Origin: Mycoplasmatota bacterium
Lineage (GTDB): Bacteria > Bacillota_I > Bacilli_A > Izemoplasmatales > Izemoplasmataceae
DNA length: 7,888 nt
Assembly (NCBI GenBank): GCA_030636545.1
Contig: DAOVWR010000055.1
Location: forward strand, 1 to 7,888
Direction of reading: 5' to 3'
This document shows positions 1-5,752 of this stretch, one piece after another; the stretch's first letter is position 1, and each line of letters starts with the position of its first letter. A model generated the notes under the pieces. The model was not told the DNA's origin. It did not search any database and saw only the letters and a program-made list of their open reading frames with translations. Both the position numbers and the translations under genes were made by a program.

Positions 1-741
1 AGCATATTCAACATTTTTATATTCAAATGTTGAAATCTCTCCATAATGACGATTAGTAATATCTGTTTCACTAACAATTGTTAGTTCAGCATTCTTGTTA
101 TTTGTATAATCTTTGAATATTTCTAATAAATCAGGATTAATCTCAGACGTAACTAATGGTATTTTATCCTTAACGATTCCTAGTTTACATAAAGATATCT
201 CTTCAAGTGTATTTCCTAAAATATACATATGATCAAAGTTGATATTGGTAATAGCGGTAATTATCGGTTTAACAATGTTAGTTGCATCTAGTCTGCCCCC
301 AAGTCCAACTTCATAAATAATGTAGTCACATTGTTTATCCTTAAAGTAAAGTAACGAGATTAATGTCAGTAACTCAAAGAAAGAGATCGCATCATTATAT
401 TTATCCAATACTTCGTAGTGTAAACTATATACCTTATTAATATAATAAAGAAGTTCTTCACTAGTAATATCATCATAATTATATGTGATACGTTCATTAA
501 AGCTGACAATGTAGGGACTTGTGAAAGTCCCCACATTATATCCTTCAGCTAATAAAATATTTTTTAAGTATGAGACAGTTGATCCTTTTCCATTCGTTCC
601 AGCAACATGAATCACGTTTAATTCAAGTTCGGGGTTACCAAGCATCTTGCAAGCTAGCACCATTCTTGATAAATCATATTTATCACCAAAACGTTTTATT
701 GATTCAATCCAGATAATTGCGTCTTTTAAGTCATTAAACAT
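1..741 (-). CDS. folC: Folylpolyglutamate synthase / dihydrofolate synthase, N-terminal part (cut by window edge)
   Basis: This is a Mur-ligase-type ATP-dependent enzyme of the cytosol. It adds glutamate to folates and in many bacteria also makes dihydrofolate from dihydropteroate. My translation gives 247 codons open to the left edge. Visible family motifs are the P-loop VAGTNGKGST (residues 46-55), GTFTSPY (71-77), FNERI (81-85), EVGLGGRLDATN (144-155), TNINFDHM (165-172) and CKLGIVK (185-191). The Lys at about 186 matches the usual carbamylated lysine, although the residue before it is Cys where Glu is common. The family is usually about 420-430 residues, so roughly 180 residues of the C-terminal domain lie outside the window. 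The ATG shares one base with the valS stop (TAATG), and an AAGGAA about 11 nt upstream lies inside valS. This indicates translational coupling and shared T-box control. The identity is certain from the motifs; mono- versus bifunctional activity cannot be read here. Confidence 0.96.
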   Translation of the reverse strand, partial: MFNDLKDAIIWIESIKRFGDKYDLSRMVLACKMLGNPELELNVIHVAGTNGKGSTVSYLKNILLAEGYNVGTFTSPYIVSFNERITYNYDDITSEELLYYINKVYSLHYEVLDKYNDAISFFELLTLISLLYFKDKQCDYIIYEVGLGGRLDATNIVKPIITAITNINFDHMYILGNTLEEISLCKLGIVKDKIPLVTSEINPDLLEIFKDYTNNKNAELTIVSETDITNRHYGEISTFEYKNVEYA

Positions 742-3347
742 TATTTGCGCAATTCCTTAATTCTAGCTTCAACAGTAATAAATTGCGATTTGTAGTTAGC
801 TAGTTTTGATTTTTCATGTTCGACTTTACTTGCTGGGGCTTTACTCATAAATCTTTCATTAGAAAGCATACTCTCAGCACGCGATATTTCAGATTTCAAT
901 TTCTTTAATTCATTTTCTAATCTTTTTATTTCCTCTGAAATATCAATTAAACTACCAAGAGGCAAATACATTTCTAACTCAGGTAACACAATTGTGATTG
1001 CCTCAGTATTTAGTTCGATGTGCGAACTAATAGTGAATGTTTCTGGATTGATAAACTTATTAAGTATTTCCATATTTTGTTCTAATAATTCTTTTGTATG
1101 TTTACTATCTGTTTTAATCATGATATCAATTTTCTTACTAGGGGCAACGTTATACTGTGCTCTTGTATTTCTAATTGACTTAATCATTTCTTGAATCAAT
1201 TCAAAATCCTTGATTGCTTTATCATCATTAAATTCTTCAATTTCGATTGGCCATGAAGAGATCATAATTGATTCTTCATTGTGTGGTATTTTTTGATAAA
1301 TTTCTTCAGTCACAAATGGCATAAAAGGATGAAGTAATTTCATAATATTGAGTAGCGTATAACTTAGGATTGATTTAGTTCGTTTAATTGTCAATTCGTC
1401 ATCACTATTTAAAGCAAGTTTACTAATTTCAACATACCACGAAGCAAAGTCTTCCCAGCTAAAATTGTGAACACTTTTTGCTGCTTCTCCAAATTCAAAT
1501 TTTTCATAATTGTAATCCATCTCATTAATTGTCTTATTTAATTTAGCTAGAATCCACTTATCAGGTAAAGATAATTCTTCAGTATCAATTTCTATATCAT
1601 CAATTGAGAAATCACCTAAGTTCATTAAAGTAAATCTTGAAATATTCCATAATTTATTAATGAAATTCCAGCTACTTTCCACCTTTTCAATTTCAAATCT
1701 AAGATCTTGTCCAGGTGCTGAATTTGTTGTTAAAAAGTAACGAAGTGTATCAATTCCATATTCCTTTTTGATATCTAATGGATCGACTCCGTTGCCTAAT
1801 GATTTCGACATTTTACGACCATCATGATCTCTAATTAGCCCGTGGATTAAGCATTGCTTAAATGGTGCTTCATCTGTAAATTCTAGGGCTTGAAAAATCA
1901 TTCTAGCGACCCAGAAGAAAATAATATCGTATCCTGTGACCATAATATCTGTTGGGTAGTATCTGGCATAGTCGCTCGATTTATCTGGCCATCCCAAAGT
2001 GCTAAACGGCCAAAGGGCGCTACTAAACCATGTATCTAAAACATCTTCGTCTTGCTTCCAGCCTGCACCTTTAGGCGCCTCTTTACCGATATAGACTTCG
2101 TCTCCTCTATACCATGCAGGAATTCTATGTCCCCACCATAGTTGACGAGAAATACACCAATCATACGTTCCATCCATCCATCTCAAAAATGTTTTTTCAA
2201 AACGAGCTGGGACGAATTCTGTTGTACTATTTTCACGAGCTTGTTTGCTCAAAGGTTCCATTTTTACGAACCATTGTTTTGATAATCTCGGCTCGATAAT
2301 CACACCAGTTCTTTCACTATGACCTACGCTATGAATTAGTTTTTCAATCTTAGGACAAAGTCCATCTTCTTGCAAATCTTTAATACATGCCTTACGGCAT
2401 TCAAAACGATCCATTCCTTCATATTTATGAGCTAAACTATTCATCGTTCCATCTTCATTCATACAAAGTGGCATTTCTAAGTTATGTCTTTTTCCAACTT
2501 CAAAATCATTAGGATCATGAGCAGGAGTTACTTTCACGCAACCTGTTCCAAATTCCATATCCACGTATTCATCTTCAATAATTGGAATCAATCTATCTGT
2601 TCCTGGAATATAAGCTTTTTTACCTAAATATCCTTTGTATCTTTCATCTTCTGGATGTATCATCAAAGCAGTATCAGCATACATAGTTTCTGGTCTTGTA
2701 GTTGCTATATCTAAATAACCACTACCATCTTCAAGCATGTATCTGAAATAGTAAAATGCTCCTTCTATTTCTTTATGTTCAACTTCGATATTACTTAAAG
2801 CAGTTTTTGCTTGAATATCCCAGTTTATTATTCTTTTTCCACGGTAAATAAGACCTTTCTCATAAAGCTTAATAAAAACCTCTGTGACAGCCTTGTTTAA
2901 TCCTTTATCTAATGTAAATCTTTCCTTCGAATAATCGACACTGACACCAAGAGCAGCCCATTGTTCACGAATGTGTCCAGCGTACTCTTTTTTCCAGTCC
3001 CAAGCGACTTTCAAAAACTCTTCTCTTCCTAGTTCATAACGAGAAGTTCCTTGTTCTCTAAGTTTTGCATCAATCTTTGCTTGAGTTGCAATTCCAGCGT
3101 GATCCATTCCTGGTAAATATAATGCATCATACCCTTGCATTCTTTTTCTTCTAATAATTAAGTCTTGGATTGTATTATCCCAAGCATGACCTAAATGTAG
3201 TTTTCCTGTGACGTTTGGTGGAGGAATCACAATCGTGAATGGTTTCTTGCTTAAATCACCACTTTTAAAGTAGCCACCTTTAAGCCAAAAATCATACTTT
3301 CCTTTTTCAATCTCTGCGTGTTGATATTTCTTGTCTAGTTCTTTCAT
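741..3347 (-). CDS. valS: Valyl-tRNA synthetase
   Basis: This class Ia aminoacyl-tRNA synthetase charges tRNA-Val with valine in the cytosol. The 868 residues are normal for a bacterial ValRS. The HIGH signature is HLGH (51-54) after PPPNVTGK, and KMSKS is at 512-516 in DGRKMSKSLGNG. The editing (CP1) domain shows ATTRPETMYADTA (215-227) and GTGCVKVTPAHDPNDFE (267-283). WCISRQLWWGHRIPAW (397-412) and DEDVLDTWFSSALWPFSTLGWP (433-454) are typical of the ValRS/IleRS/LeuRS group. An anticodon-binding helical domain spans about 590-740. The C-terminal arm (about 803-868) is a charged coiled coil carrying the conserved NERFMSKAPASKVEHEK stretch. The start is fixed by AAGGAGG 7 nt upstream of ATG. 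A Val-specific T-box leader precedes the gene and folC follows with a one-base overlap. Nothing is missing or unusual in the catalytic or editing motifs. Confidence 0.99.
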   Translation of the reverse strand: MKELDKKYQHAEIEKGKYDFWLKGGYFKSGDLSKKPFTIVIPPPNVTGKLHLGHAWDNTIQDLIIRRKRMQGYDALYLPGMDHAGIATQAKIDAKLREQGTSRYELGREEFLKVAWDWKKEYAGHIREQWAALGVSVDYSKERFTLDKGLNKAVTEVFIKLYEKGLIYRGKRIINWDIQAKTALSNIEVEHKEIEGAFYYFRYMLEDGSGYLDIATTRPETMYADTALMIHPEDERYKGYLGKKAYIPGTDRLIPIIEDEYVDMEFGTGCVKVTPAHDPNDFEVGKRHNLEMPLCMNEDGTMNSLAHKYEGMDRFECRKACIKDLQEDGLCPKIEKLIHSVGHSERTGVIIEPRLSKQWFVKMEPLSKQARENSTTEFVPARFEKTFLRWMDGTYDWCISRQLWWGHRIPAWYRGDEVYIGKEAPKGAGWKQDEDVLDTWFSSALWPFSTLGWPDKSSDYARYYPTDIMVTGYDIIFFWVARMIFQALEFTDEAPFKQCLIHGLIRDHDGRKMSKSLGNGVDPLDIKKEYGIDTLRYFLTTNSAPGQDLRFEIEKVESSWNFINKLWNISRFTLMNLGDFSIDDIEIDTEELSLPDKWILAKLNKTINEMDYNYEKFEFGEAAKSVHNFSWEDFASWYVEISKLALNSDDELTIKRTKSILSYTLLNIMKLLHPFMPFVTEEIYQKIPHNEESIMISSWPIEIEEFNDDKAIKDFELIQEMIKSIRNTRAQYNVAPSKKIDIMIKTDSKHTKELLEQNMEILNKFINPETFTISSHIELNTEAITIVLPELEMYLPLGSLIDISEEIKRLENELKKLKSEISRAESMLSNERFMSKAPASKVEHEKSKLANYKSQFITVEARIKELRK

Positions 3348-3354
3348 AATGTTT

Positions 3355-3361
3355 CCTCCTT
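3355..3361 (-). promoter_or_regulatory. valS ribosome binding site
   Basis: AAGGAGG is a perfect match to the anti-Shine-Dalgarno and lies 7 nt before the valS ATG. It sits just downstream of the T-box terminator U-run, so it is only transcribed after antitermination. Confidence 0.93.
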
Positions 3362-3371
3362 ATTATTATAT

Positions 3372-3402
3372 AAAAAAAATCCGTCCTAAAATAAGGACGA
3401 AT
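3372..3402 (-). terminator. T-box intrinsic terminator
   Basis: The hairpin pairs AUUCGUCCU with AGGACGGAU (9 bp, one G-U pair) around a 6-nt loop, followed by eight U. Its 5' arm contains the CGUCCU used by the antiterminator, so the two structures exclude each other. It ends about 25 nt before the valS start codon. Confidence 0.93.
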
Positions 3403-3600
3403 CATATAATCCGTGGTACCACCTTGGTTCTTAGAATAATCTAAGCACTTGAGGACCTTAACGCAGTCAACGGCCATAATTACTATTATTTCGCTATAGC
3501 TACTCCTAGGCTACTTTCAAATGAACTATCTATTAGTTTCCACCAACCACTAACTCTCTTTAAGAAAATCATTCACTTTACTCTTCCTATTCCCTGTATT
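3372..3600 (-). promoter_or_regulatory. T-box leader, valine-specific, controlling valS-folC
   Basis: This 5' leader senses uncharged tRNA-Val by transcription antitermination. Read on the minus strand, the specifier loop has the S-turn halves AGUA and GAA. It is closed by GAAUGA/UCAUUU above and UAGG/CCUA below. The specifier triplet GUA (3514-3512) follows GAA-A and precedes a purine. A GGUUGGUGGAAACU stretch lies in the distal part of stem I. The T-box AAGG-UGGUACC-ACG (3425-3412) can pair with CGU-CCUU (3399-3393) to form the antiterminator, leaving the standard 7-nt bulge. Its UGGU is complementary to a tRNA 3' end ACCA, which fits a tRNA with discriminator A as expected for tRNA-Val. 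The competing terminator uses the same CGUCCU strand. Specifier, bulge and downstream gene all agree on valine. The exact 5' end is inferred from the promoter. Confidence 0.95.
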
Positions 3601-3607
3601 TAAAGTC

Positions 3608-3636
3608 ATAGTAACATAGGTAAAAAGCTTTGTAAA
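3608..3636 (-). promoter_or_regulatory. Sigma-A promoter of valS-folC
   Basis: The -35 box is TTTACA (3636-3631) and the -10 box is TACTAT (3613-3608), with a 17-bp spacer. The predicted transcription start is near 3600-3602, just upstream of T-box stem I and about 250 nt before the valS ATG. Confidence 0.8.
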
Positions 3637-3663
3637 GTGTAATGTCTGAATTTGGCAATGCTT

Positions 3664-3789
3664 TTATCGTTTGTTGTTTTGTAATTTTGTTGAACAAATA
3701 AACATTAAGTCAATTCCCGCCATATAATTATTGTAATTTAGTGGACAAAAATCTTCGATTTTAAGTCTGTTTTTTTGCCTATTTCTCAT
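3664..3789 (-). CDS. Hypothetical 41-residue small protein
   Basis: I do not recognise this protein. My translation runs MRNRQKNRLKIEDFCPLNYN and then NYMAGIDLMFICSTKLQNNK-R, ending in TAA. The N-terminus is strongly basic (five Arg/Lys in the first ten residues). There are two cysteines, at 15 and 32, and a moderately hydrophobic stretch at about 23-32. It has no valine, so it is not an obvious valine leader peptide. Support for a real gene is AAGGAGAT at ideal spacing before the ATG, a near-consensus promoter about 120 bp upstream, and no other annotation for the region. No terminator separates it from the valS promoter, whose -35 box begins 28 bp after the stop, so readthrough into the T-box unit is possible. 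It could instead be a chance frame inside a regulatory RNA. Confidence is moderate because length alone proves nothing. Confidence 0.55.
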   Translation of the reverse strand: MRNRQKNRLKIEDFCPLNYNNYMAGIDLMFICSTKLQNNKR

Positions 3790-3795
3790 ATTAAC

Positions 3796-3803
3796 ATCTC
3801 CTT
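3796..3803 (-). promoter_or_regulatory. Ribosome binding site of the 41-residue small ORF
   Basis: AAGGAGAT lies with 8 nt between AAGGAG and the ATG at 3789. The ATG inside the same stretch (GGAGATG) opens a frame that stops within three codons, so the site points to the 3789 start. Confidence 0.65.
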
Positions 3804-3867
3804 AATAACCAATTATCTAATATCTAATTCCAGTAGCTTTGAGATTGCTCCTAAATAATGAACAGAT

Positions 3868-3877
3868 TACAATTGTA
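3868..3877. promoter_or_regulatory. TACAATTGTA palindrome, operator-like
   Basis: This is a perfect 10-bp palindrome of the form TACAnnTGTA, the core recognised by CopY/BlaI/MecI-type repressors in Bacillota. It lies about 27-36 nt downstream of the start predicted for the promoter at 3911-3939, within the untranslated leader of the small ORF. In such AT-rich DNA it could be chance, and no matching repressor gene is in the window. Confidence 0.25.
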
Positions 3878-3910
3878 TTGTAGTTAGTATTATAATTATT
3901 CTTCACCTTA

Positions 3911-3939
3911 ATAATATTTCGATTTTCGCTATTTGTCAA
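3911..3939 (-). promoter_or_regulatory. Strong sigma-A promoter upstream of the 41-residue small ORF
   Basis: The -35 box is the consensus TTGACA (3939-3934) and the -10 box is TATTAT (3916-3911), with a 17-bp spacer. This is the best -35 match in the window. Predicted initiation near 3904 gives a leader of about 115 nt before the small ORF, much longer than needed for translation alone. AT-rich DNA upstream could act as an UP element. Confidence 0.8.
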
Positions 3940-3955
3940 GTTTTTTGTTAAAATA

Positions 3956-4013
3956 AGTTAACTATATTAATTAGTAAATTAGATATATCAATTATTTAGT
4001 TAATTATATTAAT
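3956..4013. repeat. Pair of imperfect 16-bp direct repeats in AT-rich DNA
   Basis: AGTTAAYTATATTAAT occurs at 3956-3971 and 3998-4013 with 15 of 16 bases identical, repeated every 42 bp (about four helical turns). Almost the whole segment is A/T. It lies directly upstream of the -35 box of the small-ORF promoter. It may be a protein site, an UP element, or a by-product of base composition. Confidence 0.45.
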
Positions 4014-4032
4014 AAAATGATATATAAATACT

Positions 4033-4063
4033 AAAAAGCTTCAGGTAAATCCTAAAGCTTTTT
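4033..4063. terminator. Second (distal) terminator hairpin downstream of tRNA-Lys
   Basis: The stem AAAAAGCTT/AAGCTTTTT continues through one mismatch into AGG/CCT with a 5-nt loop. T-rich DNA follows on both strands, so it can act in either direction. With the hairpin at 4074-4099 it forms a tandem terminator behind the tRNA. It separates the tRNA transcript from the promoter at 3911-3939. Confidence 0.8.
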
Positions 4064-4073
4064 ATTTTATAAT

Positions 4074-4099
4074 AAAAACAGCTTTTTTAAGCTGTTTTT
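4074..4099. terminator. Terminator of the tRNA-Lys transcript
   Basis: The inverted repeat AAAAACAGCTT / AAGCTGTTTTT has 11 bp and a 4-nt loop, and gives a U-run in either direction. It begins about 20 nt after the tRNA CCA end on the minus strand, as expected for a tRNA terminator. Confidence 0.88.
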
Positions 4100-4119
4100 T
4101 TAGATTAATACATAAGACG

Positions 4120-4195
4120 TGGTAGAGGATGTAGGGTTTGAACCTACGACCCCTTGATTAAGAGTCAAGTGCTCTACCAACTGAGCTAATCCTCC
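4120..4195 (-). tRNA. tRNA-Lys (anticodon CUU)
   Basis: The 76-nt gene folds as a full cloverleaf. The acceptor arm GGAGGAT pairs with ATCCTCT and closes with a G1-U72 wobble. The D arm is GCTC/GAGC with loop AGTTGGTA. The anticodon stem CTTGA/TCAAG holds the loop CTCTTAA, giving anticodon CUU, which reads AAG. The variable loop is GGGTC, and the T arm GTAGG/CCTAC carries TTCAAAC. The discriminator is A and CCA is encoded. The gene stands alone, between ysxC and a tandem terminator, rather than in a tRNA cluster. Confidence 0.97.
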
Positions 4196-4237
4196 ACATT
4201 TTTGGCTAAATATCATCTTTTTTTTATTAACGATACT

Positions 4238-4266
4238 ATCATAACACTAATTGACATCTTCATCAA
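4238..4266 (-). promoter_or_regulatory. Probable promoter of tRNA-Lys
   Basis: TTGATG (4266-4261) and TATGAT (4243-4238) are separated by 17 bp. Initiation near 4231 would give a 5' leader of about 36 nt before the tRNA. No terminator is visible between ysxC and this site, so ysxC readthrough may contribute. Confidence 0.6.
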
Positions 4267-4298
4267 TATGTAATGATCCTTATTTTTCTAAGATTCTT

Positions 4299-4883
4299 TT
4301 ACTCTACATAACTTTCAATTATGTTTGCAATTTTATCACGATTGGTTTTTAAAACTGATGAATATCCTACAAAATAATCATTTGTTGCTAATTTAAGTTC
4401 AGTTTTTATAATCTTTTCCTGCTTTGGTTGTTGATTCTTTGATATTTTATCTTGTTTTGTCCCTACTACTAAGCAAGGTATATCATAACTTTTCAAGAAA
4501 TTATACATTAGATAATCATCTTCTGAAGGTTTATGTCGAAAATCAACTAACAGTATCACTAATCTTAAGTTCTCTCTATTTAATAAATAATCTTCAATCA
4601 TTAACCCGAATTTTTCTCTGTCTGTTTTACTAACTCTAGCGTACCCATACCCTGGCACATCAACAAAATGGAATAACTCATTCACTAAATAAAAATTAAG
4701 TGTTTGGGTTTTCCCTGGTCTACCTGATATATGCGCGATATTTTTCCTGTTTAAAAAAGAGTTTATAAAACTACTTTTCCCAACGTTACTACGTCCAGCA
4801 ATAACAATTTCAGGTAAATCACCTAATGGACATTTGTCTAGCTCTGTATGACTTCCTTTAAAATCAACACTATGTATAATCAT
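4299..4883 (-). CDS. ysxC: Ribosome biogenesis GTP-binding protein YsxC/EngB (YihA family)
   Basis: This cytosolic GTPase is needed for late assembly of the large ribosomal subunit in Bacillus and relatives. The 194 residues match the family length. The G motifs are in order: G1 GRSNVGKSS (30-38), the G2 region SGRPGKTQTLNFY (53-65), G3 DVPGYGYA (75-82), G4 TKQDK (142-146) and G5 YSSV (174-177). The strings IAGRSNVGKSSFIN and PGKTQTLNFY are diagnostic for EngB rather than Era or Der. G4 has Gln where many members have Ala, which keeps the TKxD pattern. The ATG is supported by AAAAGGTGAT just upstream. It is divergent from the membrane-protein gene on the plus strand. In Bacillus this gene directly follows lonA; here ltaE, an esterase and the membrane-protein gene lie between. 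Confidence 0.98.
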   Translation of the reverse strand: MIIHSVDFKGSHTELDKCPLGDLPEIVIAGRSNVGKSSFINSFLNRKNIAHISGRPGKTQTLNFYLVNELFHFVDVPGYGYARVSKTDREKFGLMIEDYLLNRENLRLVILLVDFRHKPSEDDYLMYNFLKSYDIPCLVVGTKQDKISKNQQPKQEKIIKTELKLATNDYFVGYSSVLKTNRDKIANIIESYVE

Positions 4884-4907
4884 CTAATCACCTTTTCTTC
4901 TATAAAT

Positions 4908-4936
4908 AATATAACATATAATATAATATTTATTAA
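4908..4936 (-). promoter_or_regulatory. Possible ysxC promoter (extended -10)
   Basis: TATATT (4913-4908) is preceded by TG one base upstream, an extended -10. A weak TTAATA -35 box lies 17 bp further up (4936-4931). Initiation near 4901 would give a leader of about 18 nt. The DNA is so AT-rich that alternative -10 boxes are close by. Confidence 0.35.
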
Positions 4937-4941
4937 TACTA

Positions 4942-4970
4942 TTGAGTCTTTTTCTAGAAATTAGTATAAT
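4942..4970 (+). promoter_or_regulatory. Sigma-A promoter of the membrane-protein gene
   Basis: TTGAGT (4942-4947) and the consensus TATAAT (4965-4970) are separated by exactly 17 bp. Predicted initiation is near A4977. This rules out the in-frame TTG at 4942 as a start codon, because it is the -35 box. It leaves a 16-nt leader before the ATG at 4993. Confidence 0.83.
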
Positions 4971-4992
4971 ATTGTTAGTGGGAAGTGAGAAT

Positions 4993-5736
4993 ATGGATAA
5001 AAATTTACAAAAAGATACTAGTACTACTAAGAATATTAAATTAGATGTAATCTATATTCAAGAACAATTATTAATTGAAAGGCGCATAAGAATTACTATT
5101 ATGAGTCTTTTACTAGCGGCATTACTTTTTACTGTTATTTTTGGAACATTGCAAAATCCCTTTCAATACACTTTTAGTAAAATAGGAAATAGATTTGATA
5201 ACCGTATTTTGTTTGTATTCTGGGCGATTTTTACTGGTGGTGCTATTCAAACTAGTATCCTCGCCTTATTTAGACTAGAACATTACAAGTCTAAGTTTGC
5301 ATACAAATTTATTGTCCTAGGAACAGTCTTCCTAGTATTATCTGCAATTATTCCTGCTTTGGCAGAAACTTACCCTATTTGGACATGGTTACATGTTATT
5401 ACGGCGGGACTTTATGGAATATTCTTGTCTTTAGGAATTGCTCCATTTATTAGGTTTGTTTCAAGACAGAACCCAAGACTTAAGTCGGTTATTAAAGTTT
5501 GGGCAGTCATAATTTGGGTTGGATCAGTCGCTTGGATGTTTATTTTAGGAAATACTGGAATATTTGAATTATGGGGCTTTGGTAGTGTAATTCTATTCTT
5601 ACTATATTTAAGTTTAACGTTATTTGAAGAGCAAATTGTTAAAAGGAGTGTTAGGCTACTACAAGGTGAAAATGATCTTAATTCAGGAATCGAAAAAATC
5701 TTCTTTAGAAGAAAGAAAAGAAATAAAAAGAGCTAA
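4993..5736 (+). CDS. Predicted six-helix integral membrane protein, function unknown
   Basis: I do not recognise a specific function. The 247 residues contain about six hydrophobic segments (roughly 34-53, 71-93, 104-122, 132-153, 165-186 and 193-212), so this is a multi-pass cytoplasmic-membrane protein. A charged N-terminal region of about 33 residues precedes the first helix. The tail ends in a very basic cluster (FFRRKKRNKKS), which probably faces the cytoplasm. The layout, with NPFQYTFSKIGN after helix 1, resembles DUF998-type membrane proteins, but this is only a resemblance. The start is ATG at 4993, preceded by GGAAGTGA, one base off GGAGGTGA. The in-frame TTG 17 codons earlier coincides with the -35 box. 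It is the only plus-strand gene seen here, is monocistronic, and its stop codon lies inside its own terminator hairpin. Confidence 0.85.
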   Translation: MDKNLQKDTSTTKNIKLDVIYIQEQLLIERRIRITIMSLLLAALLFTVIFGTLQNPFQYTFSKIGNRFDNRILFVFWAIFTGGAIQTSILALFRLEHYKSKFAYKFIVLGTVFLVLSAIIPALAETYPIWTWLHVITAGLYGIFLSLGIAPFIRFVSRQNPRLKSVIKVWAVIIWVGSVAWMFILGNTGIFELWGFGSVILFLLYLSLTLFEEQIVKRSVRLLQGENDLNSGIEKIFFRRKKRNKKS

Positions 5737-5752
5737 ATTTAGCTCTTTTTTT
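5725..5752. terminator. Bidirectional terminator shared by convergent genes
   Basis: A perfect inverted repeat (AAAAAGAGCTAAA / TTTAGCTCTTTTT) is flanked by A-runs and T-runs, so it gives a U-tail on both strands. It includes the TAA of the membrane-protein gene (5734-5736) and touches the TAA of the esterase (5753-5751). Both convergent genes therefore end in one compact element. Confidence 0.92.

Noticed and set aside
994..1194. Plus-strand open frame of 66 codons antisense to valS
   Set aside because: It lies wholly inside valS on the opposite strand, lacks a convincing ribosome binding site, and its hydrophobic look comes from reading the antisense of the charged ValRS C-terminal region.
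2114..2299. Plus-strand open frame of 61 codons antisense to valS
   Set aside because: It overlaps the catalytic core of ValRS, whose motifs are intact. No separate start signals are visible.
3747..3762. AAAATC-GAA-GATTTT hairpin with a short U-run inside the small ORF, possible attenuator
   Set aside because: The stem is six pairs with a single G-C, which is too weak for an intrinsic terminator, and no competing structure is evident.
3838..3855. Second Shine-Dalgarno-like TTTAGGAG in the small-ORF leader
   Set aside because: No ATG, GTG or TTG at useful spacing follows it. A CTG frame there stops within a few codons.
4270..4298. Hairpin after the ysxC stop as a terminator
   Set aside because: The complementary arms need a bulge and a wobble pair, and no U-run follows.
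4424..4633. Plus-strand open frame of 69 codons antisense to ysxC
   Set aside because: It is a shadow of the conserved GTPase gene, with no promoter or ribosome binding site of its own.
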